Assembly: GCA_937902315.1 (NCBI GenBank)
Contig: CALGUG010000049.1
Coordinates: 1-44,323 of the forward strand
DNA from: an uncultured Chloroflexales bacterium
Lineage (GTDB): Bacteria > Chloroflexota > Chloroflexia > Chloroflexales > Chloroflexaceae
Direction: 5' to 3'
DNA length: 44,323 bases
Shown here: one piece after another, positions 31,767 to 39,493 of the stretch
How positions within the stretch are numbered: position 1 is the first letter of the stretch
How the letters are laid out: each line of letters begins with the position of its first letter
The notes under the pieces: model-generated
What the model saw: only the letters and a program-made list of their open reading frames with translations
The model's database searches: none
What the model was told of the DNA's origin: nothing
Made by a program: the position numbers and the translations under genes

Positions 31767-31799
31767 AAGCTGGATGTTTCCAAAACATCCAGCTTTTTT
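31767..31799 (+). terminator. Intrinsic terminator
   Basis: AAGCTGGATGTTT pairs with AAACATCCAGCTT around CCA, followed by a T-run; 23 bp past the stop. Confidence 0.93.
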
Positions 31800-31938
31800 C
31801 TGCCCTAAAACGGCCAGATTCCAAAAGAGCATGCAAGTTTTTACAACAGATTTGGAGACATAGGAAGTCGCTTGCTATGGTTGTGTTGGGGGTGGTTTCG
31901 GCGCACAGAGAGACCTCGGGTGGCGGGAGGGATGCTTG

Positions 31939-31995
31939 TAGCCGTAGGCGGACGCGGTTAAGCCCTTGTTTGGGCTAAAGACCTAGCCGCCAGAG
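31939..31995 (-). repeat. R1 copy J
   Basis: Perfect core 31939-31956, then GACCTAGCCGCCAG. It lies 115 bp past the 3' end of the permease gene, GGCGGC end toward it. Confidence 0.9.
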
Positions 31996-32061
31996 GGCTG
32001 AATGAAGCGAAGAGATGAGAGTTATTGCTCTGCTTTCGTTGGTTGGTGAGAGACATGTGGG

Positions 32062-32097
32062 TGAGAGACCACTCGGTAGAGTGCGAGCGGTCTCTCA
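32062..32097 (-). terminator. Probable terminator of the ABC operon
   Basis: TGAGAGACC pairs with GGTCTCTCA, with an inner ACTC/GAGT stem. It is 13 bp past the permease stop but has no T-run. Confidence 0.55.
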
Positions 32098-32109
32098 TTG
32101 TTTTGTGTT

Positions 32110-34080
32110 TTAGCCTTTGACACTACCAGCGGTGAGACCCTCTACCAAGTAGCGTTGGGCGTAGGTGTAGACCACCATGACCGGAATAGCCATTAAGAGC
32201 GATGCGCCCATCATTTGGCCCCACGGATAAATATCGCCGAAGACCAGCAACTGGAGGCCGACCGGCAAGGTCTTGAGATTCTCGCTGGTGATGAATACGA
32301 AGGCGAACAGGAACTCGTTCCAGGCGTTGGTGAAGGCGAACAGCGTTACCGATAGCAGCGCTGGCATGGCGAGCGGCAGCGTGATACGTACGAAGGCGCT
32401 CAAGCGGGTCGCACCGTCGATCATAGCAGCTTCTTCGAGATCGACCGGAATCGAGCGGTAGTAGCCCAGCATGACCCAAGTTGCAAAGGGCATCAGGAAG
32501 GTGGGGTAGGTTAAGATCAGCGCGGCGTGGGTGTTGATGATGCCCATGGTGGTCAGAATGCGGTAGAGCGGGATAAAGAGCAGCGAACCGGGCAACAGAT
32601 AGGTGATTAAGAGCGCCGTGGTCAGCATATTGGCGCCCAAGAAGCGCAGGCGGGCCAAGGCGTAGCCTGCCATCGAGGCTAGGGCGACCGAGATAACGGT
32701 GCTGAGCGAGGCGACGTAGACTGTGTTTCTGAACCATGTTCCGTAGGCGGTCTTGGTCAGCAGGGTCTGGAATTGCGATAAGGTCCATGGCTCGGGCCAG
32801 TAGATCGAGCGATACTGCTGGATCTGAAGGTCGGTTTTGAAGGAGGTGATGATGATCCAATAGAAGGGGAAGAGCACAAAGAGTACCAACGGCACCATAA
32901 GCAGAATGCGAATCCACAGGCTGCTTGTTTCGCGCTGATGGCGCTTGAGCAGGGGCTGTTCGCGTTCGGCTTTGCTGCGATGGCCCAGGATGGTGTGGAT
33001 CAGTGCCGAGATAAGCTTGCCGATCTTTTCGCTGATCCAAATAAGGGGTAAGAAGATCAGGTCAAGCAGGAAGCTCAGGCCACGCCCAACCCAAGCGAAG
33101 GCTCGATCGACCGGGCCTTCATCGGTGCGAGTGGCGGCATCGTGGCGCATGAAGCGTGCCAGCAGCAAGATCACGAGGGCTAAGACCGGGGCCATGCTGA
33201 AGGCGGTCGCTGCGCCGGGGCCGAAACGCAGGCCGATAATGGCTTTTTCATAGGCCAGAATCGAATAGAGACGGGTCGCGCCGCCCGGGCCGCCACCTGT
33301 CATCAGGTAGACGAGACCGAAGGTATTGAAGGTCGAGATGGTCGAGAGCAGAACGGTTACCAGCAGCACATAGCGCAGGCCCGGCAGGGTGATGTGCCGG
33401 AAGCGCTCGAGCGCGCCAGCTCCATCGACTTCGGCAGCTTCGTACTGCTCACTATCGATCGCTTTCAGTCCGGCGAGCAAGAGCATCGTGAAGAAAGGAA
33501 TGCCCTTCCAGATGTTGACGGCGATCACGCTCGGCATTGCCAACTGGGGTTCAGAGAGCCAGCCGACCGAACGGTTGATCAGGCCCAGCTTCATCAGAAT
33601 CGGGTTGAGGCCGCCGAAGATCGGGTCGTAGATGCTGCGCCACGCCATGGCCGTAACAACTTCGGGCACGATCCAAGGCAATAGCATAATGCCCGTCAGA
33701 ACGTTGCGAAAAGGCAGGCGACTATTTAAGAGTAAGGCGATTCCGATACCTATCACGGTTTTGGCGGCGACCGAGACCACGGTGAATAAGATGGTATTGT
33801 TGACGGCACCACGGAAGTCGGGGTCGCTCCAGAGCCGCACATAGTTGGTTAAACCGACAAAGGTATCGGTGCGGGTGATCACATTGCGGGTGGTGAGGCT
33901 GAGCAAGATGGCGTTGATAAAGGGCCATAAGATCAAGCCGGCCATAATCACAACCAAGGGCAACACAAACGGCAGGGCCACCTGCCAGTCGCGCCCTAGC
34001 AAGATTGCGAGGCGTTTGTTCACGCGCCTTGGTGGAGCGCTCACTACGCTTCGAGCAGATGTTGTGGCTCGTTTCGCCAT
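32110..34080 (-). CDS. Fused carbohydrate ABC permease (MalF-like plus MalG-like in one chain)
   Basis: Binding-protein-dependent sugar importers normally use two separate permeases. Here one 656-aa polypeptide carries both. Residues ~20-315 are a MalF/UgpA-type permease with the EAA loop EAAEVDGAGALERF...LP (from ~214). Residues ~385-656 are a MalG/UgpE-type permease with EAAMIDGATRLSAF...LP (from ~550). The ~65-residue joint contains an extra hydrophobic stretch (LSFLLDLIFLPLIWI), which would be needed to place both halves in the right orientation. The ATG at 34080 (AAGGGGAAT upstream) is preferred over one at 34134. The gene ends an operon behind two substrate-binding lipoproteins. No ATPase gene is near, so it presumably shares an MsmX-like ATPase encoded elsewhere. 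Confidence 0.92.
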   Translation of the reverse strand: MAKRATTSARSVVSAPPRRVNKRLAILLGRDWQVALPFVLPLVVIMAGLILWPFINAILLSLTTRNVITRTDTFVGLTNYVRLWSDPDFRGAVNNTILFTVVSVAAKTVIGIGIALLLNSRLPFRNVLTGIMLLPWIVPEVVTAMAWRSIYDPIFGGLNPILMKLGLINRSVGWLSEPQLAMPSVIAVNIWKGIPFFTMLLLAGLKAIDSEQYEAAEVDGAGALERFRHITLPGLRYVLLVTVLLSTISTFNTFGLVYLMTGGGPGGATRLYSILAYEKAIIGLRFGPGAATAFSMAPVLALVILLLARFMRHDAATRTDEGPVDRAFAWVGRGLSFLLDLIFLPLIWISEKIGKLISALIHTILGHRSKAEREQPLLKRHQRETSSLWIRILLMVPLVLFVLFPFYWIIITSFKTDLQIQQYRSIYWPEPWTLSQFQTLLTKTAYGTWFRNTVYVASLSTVISVALASMAGYALARLRFLGANMLTTALLITYLLPGSLLFIPLYRILTTMGIINTHAALILTYPTFLMPFATWVMLGYYRSIPVDLEEAAMIDGATRLSAFVRITLPLAMPALLSVTLFAFTNAWNEFLFAFVFITSENLKTLPVGLQLLVFGDIYPWGQMMGASLLMAIPVMVVYTYAQRYLVEGLTAGSVKG

Positions 34081-34151
34081 AGGACATTCCCCTTTGTTTG
34101 GTTTTGAGAAGGCCACGACGTCTTTGTCTGGCACGCAGGTGTCACAATAGA

Positions 34152-35600
34152 CTAGCTTTGTGGTAAGCCCAACTCGTCAAACAATTGGACCATTCGCTGG
34201 TGTGCGTCTTCAACGGCTTGGCTAGGCGTCATGCTTCCCGCCAGCACAAAGGTCATCATCTGGCTTGTGATCGAGAGCGCGTTGATATTAGCGATCGCTG
34301 GATTGGGTGCTGCTGGGTAAGATTGTCCGGTATAGCCTGATTCGCTAAAGATAATCTCTTTCAAGGTGGCATAATTTGGATCGATCGCCGTGACCTCATC
34401 TGTCCATTGGTTTTTGTAGGCAGGTAAGAAAAAGCCTCCACCAGATTCGACCATGGGCATAAAGTTTTTAGGATCAAGCAGCGACATGGTCGCTTCGCGG
34501 GCAAGATCGGGGTTTTTTGCTCCCTTGAAGATAGAGATCCAACCTGTTGCGCCTGCTTCAAAACGAGTCGCTCGATCTTGGTTCATGGGGCGACGCAAGA
34601 CGGCGATATGAGGGAAGATTGGGTTATTATCGAGTTTTGCTTTGCCATACAGGGTGAAGGCGTTATAGGTATAGGCGATCTTTCCGGCCAAGAAGGTTTC
34701 GTTATTGCTGGTATCGGTCCAGCTTTCGATGCCGGGCGGCAACATGGGTTTGTATTTCTCGCTGGTATAGGTTTCGGCCAGCCATTCGACGGCGCGAACC
34801 GTTTCGGGCGAGTTGAAAGTGACTTTCTGGCCTGTTTGATCGACGAAACGCCCACCGAAGTTTTGAATCACGTTGGTGATAAAGGTATGACCATCGTCGC
34901 TCTTGTTGAGCGTGAAGCCCCATCCCCACATCTCTTTGCTTGCGTCGGAGACCTGCAAAGCCGCCTCGCGGAAGTCATCGAGCGTTTCAAGCTGATAGAC
35001 ATCGATGCCCGCTGCCTCAAAAACATCGCGTCGCGCAAACCAAGCGTCTGCTTGGCTGCGGAAGGGAACGGAGTACCAGCGCCCATTGATTTTGGCCTCG
35101 GCCTCTGCCGCTAGGGGCACCACCGCCCCATACTTGCCGATCAGTTCTTCAACGATATCGGTTACATCTTCGACGATATCGAGGAAGTGCATCTGCTGTA
35201 CACTCAGTGTGTGGTAGGCGAAGTCTGGAGGAACGCCAGCTTGGACGGCAGCTTGCATTTTGGCGTTGAAGTCGCCGAATGCGGCAGGGTTAGCCGTTGA
35301 GATATCGAGCTGGACGCCACGTTCACGAGCGAACTCTTCGACCGTCGAGCGGAATTTTTGCTGAGGCGCTTCGAAATATTCGGTTCGATGGATAACGGTC
35401 AATTTTCCTGCGTCACCCTGTGGTAGCGGCAGTGCAGTCGGCTCAGCGTCGGCTGCCGGAGCAGCGCTAGGTGCAATAGCTGGTGCATCGACTTGAGGCG
35501 TAGTTGAGCCTCCACAAGCGGCTAACAAACTCGCCGCACTTCCTGCCACAAGAGATCGCAAGAGCGACCGCCGTGAAATAGTGCGCGTCCCGTATTGCAT
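34152..35600 (-). CDS. Extracellular sugar-binding lipoprotein (second paralogue)
   Basis: A 482-aa family 1 solute-binding protein. Its N-terminus combines a twin-arginine motif (SRRSLLRSL) with a lipobox (LLAACGG), so it is exported folded and anchored as a lipoprotein. A Pro/Ala linker (~30-58) precedes the binding domain. It shares long identical stretches with the protein encoded at 35693-37234 (for example YKPMLPPGIESWTDTSNNE), so the pair arose by duplication. GAGGAGGAG lies before the ATG. It is the middle gene of the operon, 71 bp before the permease start. Ligand unknown; an oligosaccharide is likely. Confidence 0.92.
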   Translation of the reverse strand: MQYGTRTISRRSLLRSLVAGSAASLLAACGGSTTPQVDAPAIAPSAAPAADAEPTALPLPQGDAGKLTVIHRTEYFEAPQQKFRSTVEEFARERGVQLDISTANPAAFGDFNAKMQAAVQAGVPPDFAYHTLSVQQMHFLDIVEDVTDIVEELIGKYGAVVPLAAEAEAKINGRWYSVPFRSQADAWFARRDVFEAAGIDVYQLETLDDFREAALQVSDASKEMWGWGFTLNKSDDGHTFITNVIQNFGGRFVDQTGQKVTFNSPETVRAVEWLAETYTSEKYKPMLPPGIESWTDTSNNETFLAGKIAYTYNAFTLYGKAKLDNNPIFPHIAVLRRPMNQDRATRFEAGATGWISIFKGAKNPDLAREATMSLLDPKNFMPMVESGGGFFLPAYKNQWTDEVTAIDPNYATLKEIIFSESGYTGQSYPAAPNPAIANINALSITSQMMTFVLAGSMTPSQAVEDAHQRMVQLFDELGLPQS

Positions 35601-35652
35601 GCTGCTCCTCCTCGTTTGCTTATGTCGTCATTGACACATACCAGCAGCTATT

Positions 35653-35683
35653 GGGAGTGTCTCTAGCAACTAGAGACACTCCC
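35653..35683 (-). promoter_or_regulatory. Intercistronic hairpin between the two binding-protein genes
   Basis: A perfect 14-bp stem (GGGAGTGTCTCTAG with its complement) around CAA, just past the stop of the first gene. No T-run follows, so partial termination or 3'-end protection of the upstream message is likelier than full termination. Confidence 0.7.
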
Positions 35684-35692
35684 CCGGATAGG

Positions 35693-37234
35693 CTATTGCG
35701 GAATGCCAGCCTCCTCGAATAGCAAGACGATGCGATCGTGAGCATCTTTGACGGCTTCTTCGGGTGTCATGGTGCCGTTCGTGACATTCGCCATCATCTG
35801 GCTCGGGATCGATGCTGACAGAATGCTGTCGATCACAGCGTTCGGGTCGGCAGGGTGCGAGGTGCCGCTATAGGCCTCAGGATTGAAGATGATCTCCTTC
35901 AAGGTTGCGAAGTTAGGATCGATGGCGAGCATATCGTCGGTCCACAAATTTTTGTAGGCCGGCAAGAAGAGCGCGCCACCATCACGTACCATAGGCGTGA
36001 AGATATCGGGTTGCAGCATGTGCAAGACCAATTCCTTGGCGAGATCGATATTCTTGGCACCTTTGAAGATAGTGAACCAGCCGTTTGAGCCAGCTTCCAA
36101 GACCTTGCCATCTTTGGTCTTGGGCTTGCGCATGAGCGCAGTGCCTTCGAAGACAGGGTTTTTATCTTCTTTGGCTTTGGCGTAGATACTGAACTGATTC
36201 AAGGTCAGACCGATCGTTCCGGCCAGATAGGCTTCGTTATTGCTGGTATCGGTCCAGCTCTCGATGCCGGGCGGTAACATCGGCTTGTACTTTTCGCTGG
36301 TATAGGTTTCGGCCAGCCAGGTCACAGCCTCGACCGCTTCGGGCGAGTTGAAGGTCACCTTCATACCCGTTTCGTCGGTAAAGCTGGCTCCAAAAGCTTG
36401 TAGCGTGTCGACAATAAAGCCATGACCATCACCGCTCTTGTTGATGGTGATGCCCCAACCCCAGATCTTATTGTCTGGGTCAGAAATCTGTAAGGCGGCT
36501 TCACGCCGTTTATCGAGCGTATCGAGGTCGTTTACATCGATGCCTGCTGCTTCGAACAGGTCTTTACGTCCGAACCAACCGCCCGTATTGCTCATATAAG
36601 GCACGGCATACCAGCGCCCTTCGTGAACGGCGTTCTTGGCGGCGGTGACGGGCACGATATCGCCGTATAGCCGCACGGCTTCTTCAACGACATCGGTTAC
36701 ATCTTCAACGATGTCGAGCGAATACATTTGGGGGATGCTGAGGGTATGGTAGGCAAGATCTGGTGGAACTCCAGCTTGCACAGCGGCTTGCATCTTGGCG
36801 AGAAAGTCGCCAAAGACTTCGGGGTTAGCCGTCGAGATATCGAGTTGAGAGCCTTTAGCTCCAGCGAACTCTGTGACGGCATTGCGGAATTGTGTCTGAA
36901 CCGATTCGAAATACTCTGTACGGTGAATAACGGTGAGCTTACCAGCTGCGCCTTCAGGGAGTGGTGCAGTGGTGGGTTCGGCGGGAGCGGCGCTTGTTGG
37001 GGAGGCGGCTGGTGCTGCGGTAGGCTCTGCTGCAGTAGTTGGCGCAGCAGGCGCATCAACAGTTGGCGCAGCAGGCGCAGTCGTGGGGGCATCTGCGACA
37101 GGGGCACTGGTCGGCGCGGCTTCGTTGCCTGCAGTGCTTCCGCAGGCTGCTAGTAAGGCACCACTGCCTCCTAATAGAGCTGCTCGCATTAATGCACGTC
37201 GCGACAACTTACGTTTGAAGCTCCCTTGTTCCAT
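35693..37234 (-). CDS. Extracellular sugar-binding lipoprotein (first paralogue)
   Basis: A 513-aa family 1 solute-binding protein with a twin-arginine signal (KLSRRALMRAA) and lipobox (LLAACGS). An unusually long Ala/Pro/Thr linker of ~60 residues, rich in PTxAPA repeats, tethers the binding domain to the membrane. The mature domain (from ~95) is closely related to the protein encoded at 34152-35600. AAGGAG lies 8 nt before the ATG. As the first gene of the operon, followed by a strong hairpin, it is probably the most abundant product. Together with the fused permease it forms an importer for a carbohydrate not identifiable here. Confidence 0.92.
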   Translation of the reverse strand: MEQGSFKRKLSRRALMRAALLGGSGALLAACGSTAGNEAAPTSAPVADAPTTAPAAPTVDAPAAPTTAAEPTAAPAASPTSAAPAEPTTAPLPEGAAGKLTVIHRTEYFESVQTQFRNAVTEFAGAKGSQLDISTANPEVFGDFLAKMQAAVQAGVPPDLAYHTLSIPQMYSLDIVEDVTDVVEEAVRLYGDIVPVTAAKNAVHEGRWYAVPYMSNTGGWFGRKDLFEAAGIDVNDLDTLDKRREAALQISDPDNKIWGWGITINKSGDGHGFIVDTLQAFGASFTDETGMKVTFNSPEAVEAVTWLAETYTSEKYKPMLPPGIESWTDTSNNEAYLAGTIGLTLNQFSIYAKAKEDKNPVFEGTALMRKPKTKDGKVLEAGSNGWFTIFKGAKNIDLAKELVLHMLQPDIFTPMVRDGGALFLPAYKNLWTDDMLAIDPNFATLKEIIFNPEAYSGTSHPADPNAVIDSILSASIPSQMMANVTNGTMTPEEAVKDAHDRIVLLFEEAGIPQ

Positions 37235-37460
37235 CGGTAACTCCTTTGTTTGTTAGGGCCAACGGAATTTATATAGAGGAAATCGGTGTTAATTATTATA
37301 GCATACAATGTGAAATAGAAATATATAATTTTTTATTCCTTAAAATTATTGAAAATTTTAAAATTCAATGAAAAGACATAAATAGCAGCATGGCGCTCGT
37401 TCCGCTTAGTCGATTTGGCCTGAGCGCGCTTTGTTTCAGCATATATAAAGCGTACATGCC

Positions 37461-37521
37461 TTAGCGGCGAGGACCTGTCCTCAAAGGAGGTCCTTGGCGC
37501 GTCCGCCTACGGCTACCAAAT
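37461..37521 (+). repeat. R1 copy K
   Basis: TTAGCGGCGAGGACC, an internal GGACCT...AGGTCC palindrome and the perfect core at 37498-37515. A GCGCAGCTTCGCTGCGACT segment follows at ~37546, also present beside copy A. Confidence 0.88.
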
Positions 37522-37760
37522 CGCCGCCCTCCAAGTCAGCTAATATTGCGCAGCTTCGCTGCGACTTTGTGTGCCAACAAATCGGCTTAAATTTTTACAC
37601 TCGTGCAAGGCCCAAACGCTTACACAACAACTATAGTCGCAGCGAATCCATTTACACTCTTTGCATTTCAGATCAGTCCTTCAACAAGCACAGCGATTAA
37701 TTCGAAAAATGGGCTAAGGAAGTATGGAATTTCGCATTCTCGTGGGAAATTCCCTATTTC
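37522..37760. other. Intergenic region with degraded R2-type pieces
   Basis: 37646-37700 repeats the segment at 8955-9010. GGAATTTC...GAAATTCC (37726-37753) is a hairpin of the same style as R2 but different sequence, just upstream of R2 copy 3. No gene. Confidence 0.55.
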
Positions 37761-37927
37761 ATACCAAATCCGTTTAAAGACGTGCATGCTCTTAGCCCAG
37801 AAAAACGAAAAGCCGGGAAAAGGCTTGTGTGCGATTTCGCGCTGCCGCGCGAAATCGCACACACCAAAAAGAGTCACGTTCCGCTCTGCCGAAGGCCAAA
37901 GAGAACCTAATCAACCGGATTTGGTAT
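37761..37927 (+). repeat. R2 MITE-like element, copy 3 (most intact)
   Basis: 167 bp with perfect 12-bp terminal inverted repeats (ATACCAAATCCG and CGGATTTGGTAT). The hairpin TGTGTGCGATTTCGCGC/complement (37826-37863, loop TGCC) differs from the hairpins at 21790 and 41993 by paired changes on both arms. Confidence 0.9.
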
Positions 37928-38010
37928 CAAAATAGCAGAAGTTCCGTTCTGCCGATTTGCCGAAGACTAAAAAATAGAGTGATCAATCGGATTAAGCTGA
38001 GCGCACCAAA

Positions 38011-38038
38011 GAGGCCTCGTACATATACACGAGGCCTC
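38011..38038 (-). terminator. Terminator of the alpha/beta hydrolase gene
   Basis: GAGGCCTCGT pairs with ACGAGGCCTC; on the minus strand TTT follows. It is 31 bp past the stop. Confidence 0.8.
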
Positions 38039-38068
38039 CTAAGCTAATAGTCTATGGCTTCGGCTCTG

Positions 38069-39088
38069 CTATTGCTGAAGAATGCTTCTCACAAAGAAGC
38101 GCTTGTACTTTTCGATAAAAAGCTCGGGCTCTTCGAAGTGAATCAGCCCGCCACAGTCGAAGGCTTCAAAAAGCCACAGGGGACGGTCTTGGAGCGTATC
38201 GATCGCTTCAAACGAGGTGAAGGCATCTTTAACGCCGTAGGGCACCCAAACGGGCAGATCGAGCGCTTCGTAAATGTGCCCGATGTCGGTGCTGAATAGA
38301 CCGCCCGAGATAAAGTAGAACGGCGCGTGCTCGGCGCCCACTTGGTGCGCACTGAGATAGTCGTAGCCTTCGAGACCTTGATCGATCGTCTCGTACGAGC
38401 CGAAGGCTTTGTTGAGAAAGTAGCGGATACTCGGTTTGGTTGTTAAGAGATCGAAGAACGAGCGCCCCAAGAGCGGGCTGGCGAAGAACCCGTGTAAGAT
38501 CGGTCGAAAGCGGGTGCTGTTGTTCGGCCCATAACGCTGATACCGATCGCTGAAACCGGTCGGAGTCATAAGCACCAGCGAGCGGAAGACGTCGGGCTGT
38601 GCTACGGCAGCTCGCGCCAAGAACTCAGCGCCTAGCGAGAGAGCTAGGGCATCGACCGGAATTTGATCGCCTTGGTTCTGGATCTCGTCGATCATATCGA
38701 GGATTGCGTCGCTGTAGAGGCGAGGCGAATAGTGGCGCTTGCTGCGTTCTGAAAAGCCGAAGCCGGGCAGATCGAGCGCATAGACGCGACGACTCTGCTG
38801 GAAGTATTCGAAGATCGGTCGTACTTCGTACGACGAAGCCCCAGCATTGATGCTATGGATCAGCAGCAAGGGCTCGCCGTCTCCGGCCACATAGTACGAG
38901 AGCTTGCCAGCTCGTCCTTGGAAGACACGCCGTTCGCCGGGCAGCGCGGGCGGCAGGGGCAGGGCTTGCGGGATAAAGAGCTTACGATAGATGTTCCAAG
39001 CAGCGACGGCTGCCAGTGGGCTGAGGATCAGGGTTTTGCTTAACAGGCTAGGACGTTCCTTTTGAGAGAAACGACTTTTGTTAGGCAT
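38069..39088 (-). CDS. Alpha/beta hydrolase, membrane-anchored
   Basis: A 339-aa protein with one N-terminal hydrophobic segment (TLILSPLAAVAAWNI, ~14-30) and an alpha/beta hydrolase fold after it. Seen: the oxyanion strand LLLIHSINAG, the LDLPGFGFSERSK loop, the nucleophile elbow LALSLGAEF (AxSxG rather than GxSxG), an acid at GVKDAF and the catalytic His in GLIHFEEPE. It may act on lipids or esters near the membrane, but no substrate is clear. The ATG at 39088 (AAAGAGAAG upstream) is preferred to the frame's earlier start at 39139. It stands alone with its own terminator. Confidence 0.82.
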   Translation of the reverse strand: MPNKSRFSQKERPSLLSKTLILSPLAAVAAWNIYRKLFIPQALPLPPALPGERRVFQGRAGKLSYYVAGDGEPLLLIHSINAGASSYEVRPIFEYFQQSRRVYALDLPGFGFSERSKRHYSPRLYSDAILDMIDEIQNQGDQIPVDALALSLGAEFLARAAVAQPDVFRSLVLMTPTGFSDRYQRYGPNNSTRFRPILHGFFASPLLGRSFFDLLTTKPSIRYFLNKAFGSYETIDQGLEGYDYLSAHQVGAEHAPFYFISGGLFSTDIGHIYEALDLPVWVPYGVKDAFTSFEAIDTLQDRPLWLFEAFDCGGLIHFEEPELFIEKYKRFFVRSILQQ

Positions 39089-39332
39089 ATGCTTCTCTTT
39101 CGCTACAACATAATGTCCATCTGCTCTAGCCAGCAACATGCATACCCTGAGTATTCAATTTTAAGCTTTGCGGCGCACTATTTAGCGTTCTAACGCTAAA
39201 TAATACCGAACATTAAACTATAGAATGGTAGTATCAGCGCACCATTCTATAGCTTTCCTCCTTGTTATACCAGAACCAGAGAAACACTCAGCTCTTTATG
39301 GCCTCCGACAGCGTGGAACTTAACTTATTTTG

Positions 39333-39372
39333 TTGAGAGAGGTTTCGTGTTGTCGTACGAAACCTCTCTCAA
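39333..39372 (-). terminator. Hairpin downstream of the helicase gene
   Basis: A 16-bp perfect stem (TTGAGAGAGGTTTCGT and complement, 8-nt loop), 120 bp past the helicase stop. The rest of the 355-bp spacer shows nothing else. Confidence 0.7.
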
Positions 39373-39493
39373 CTCTTTGGCCAGTATTGCGTTTTTTGCC
39401 TTGTAAGAAGGCAGGCCTTAAACGGATTCGCTATTATCTGGAGTTAGATTGACATAAAACAGATTCTAAAACCAAATAACTAAGGCCTGAGAA

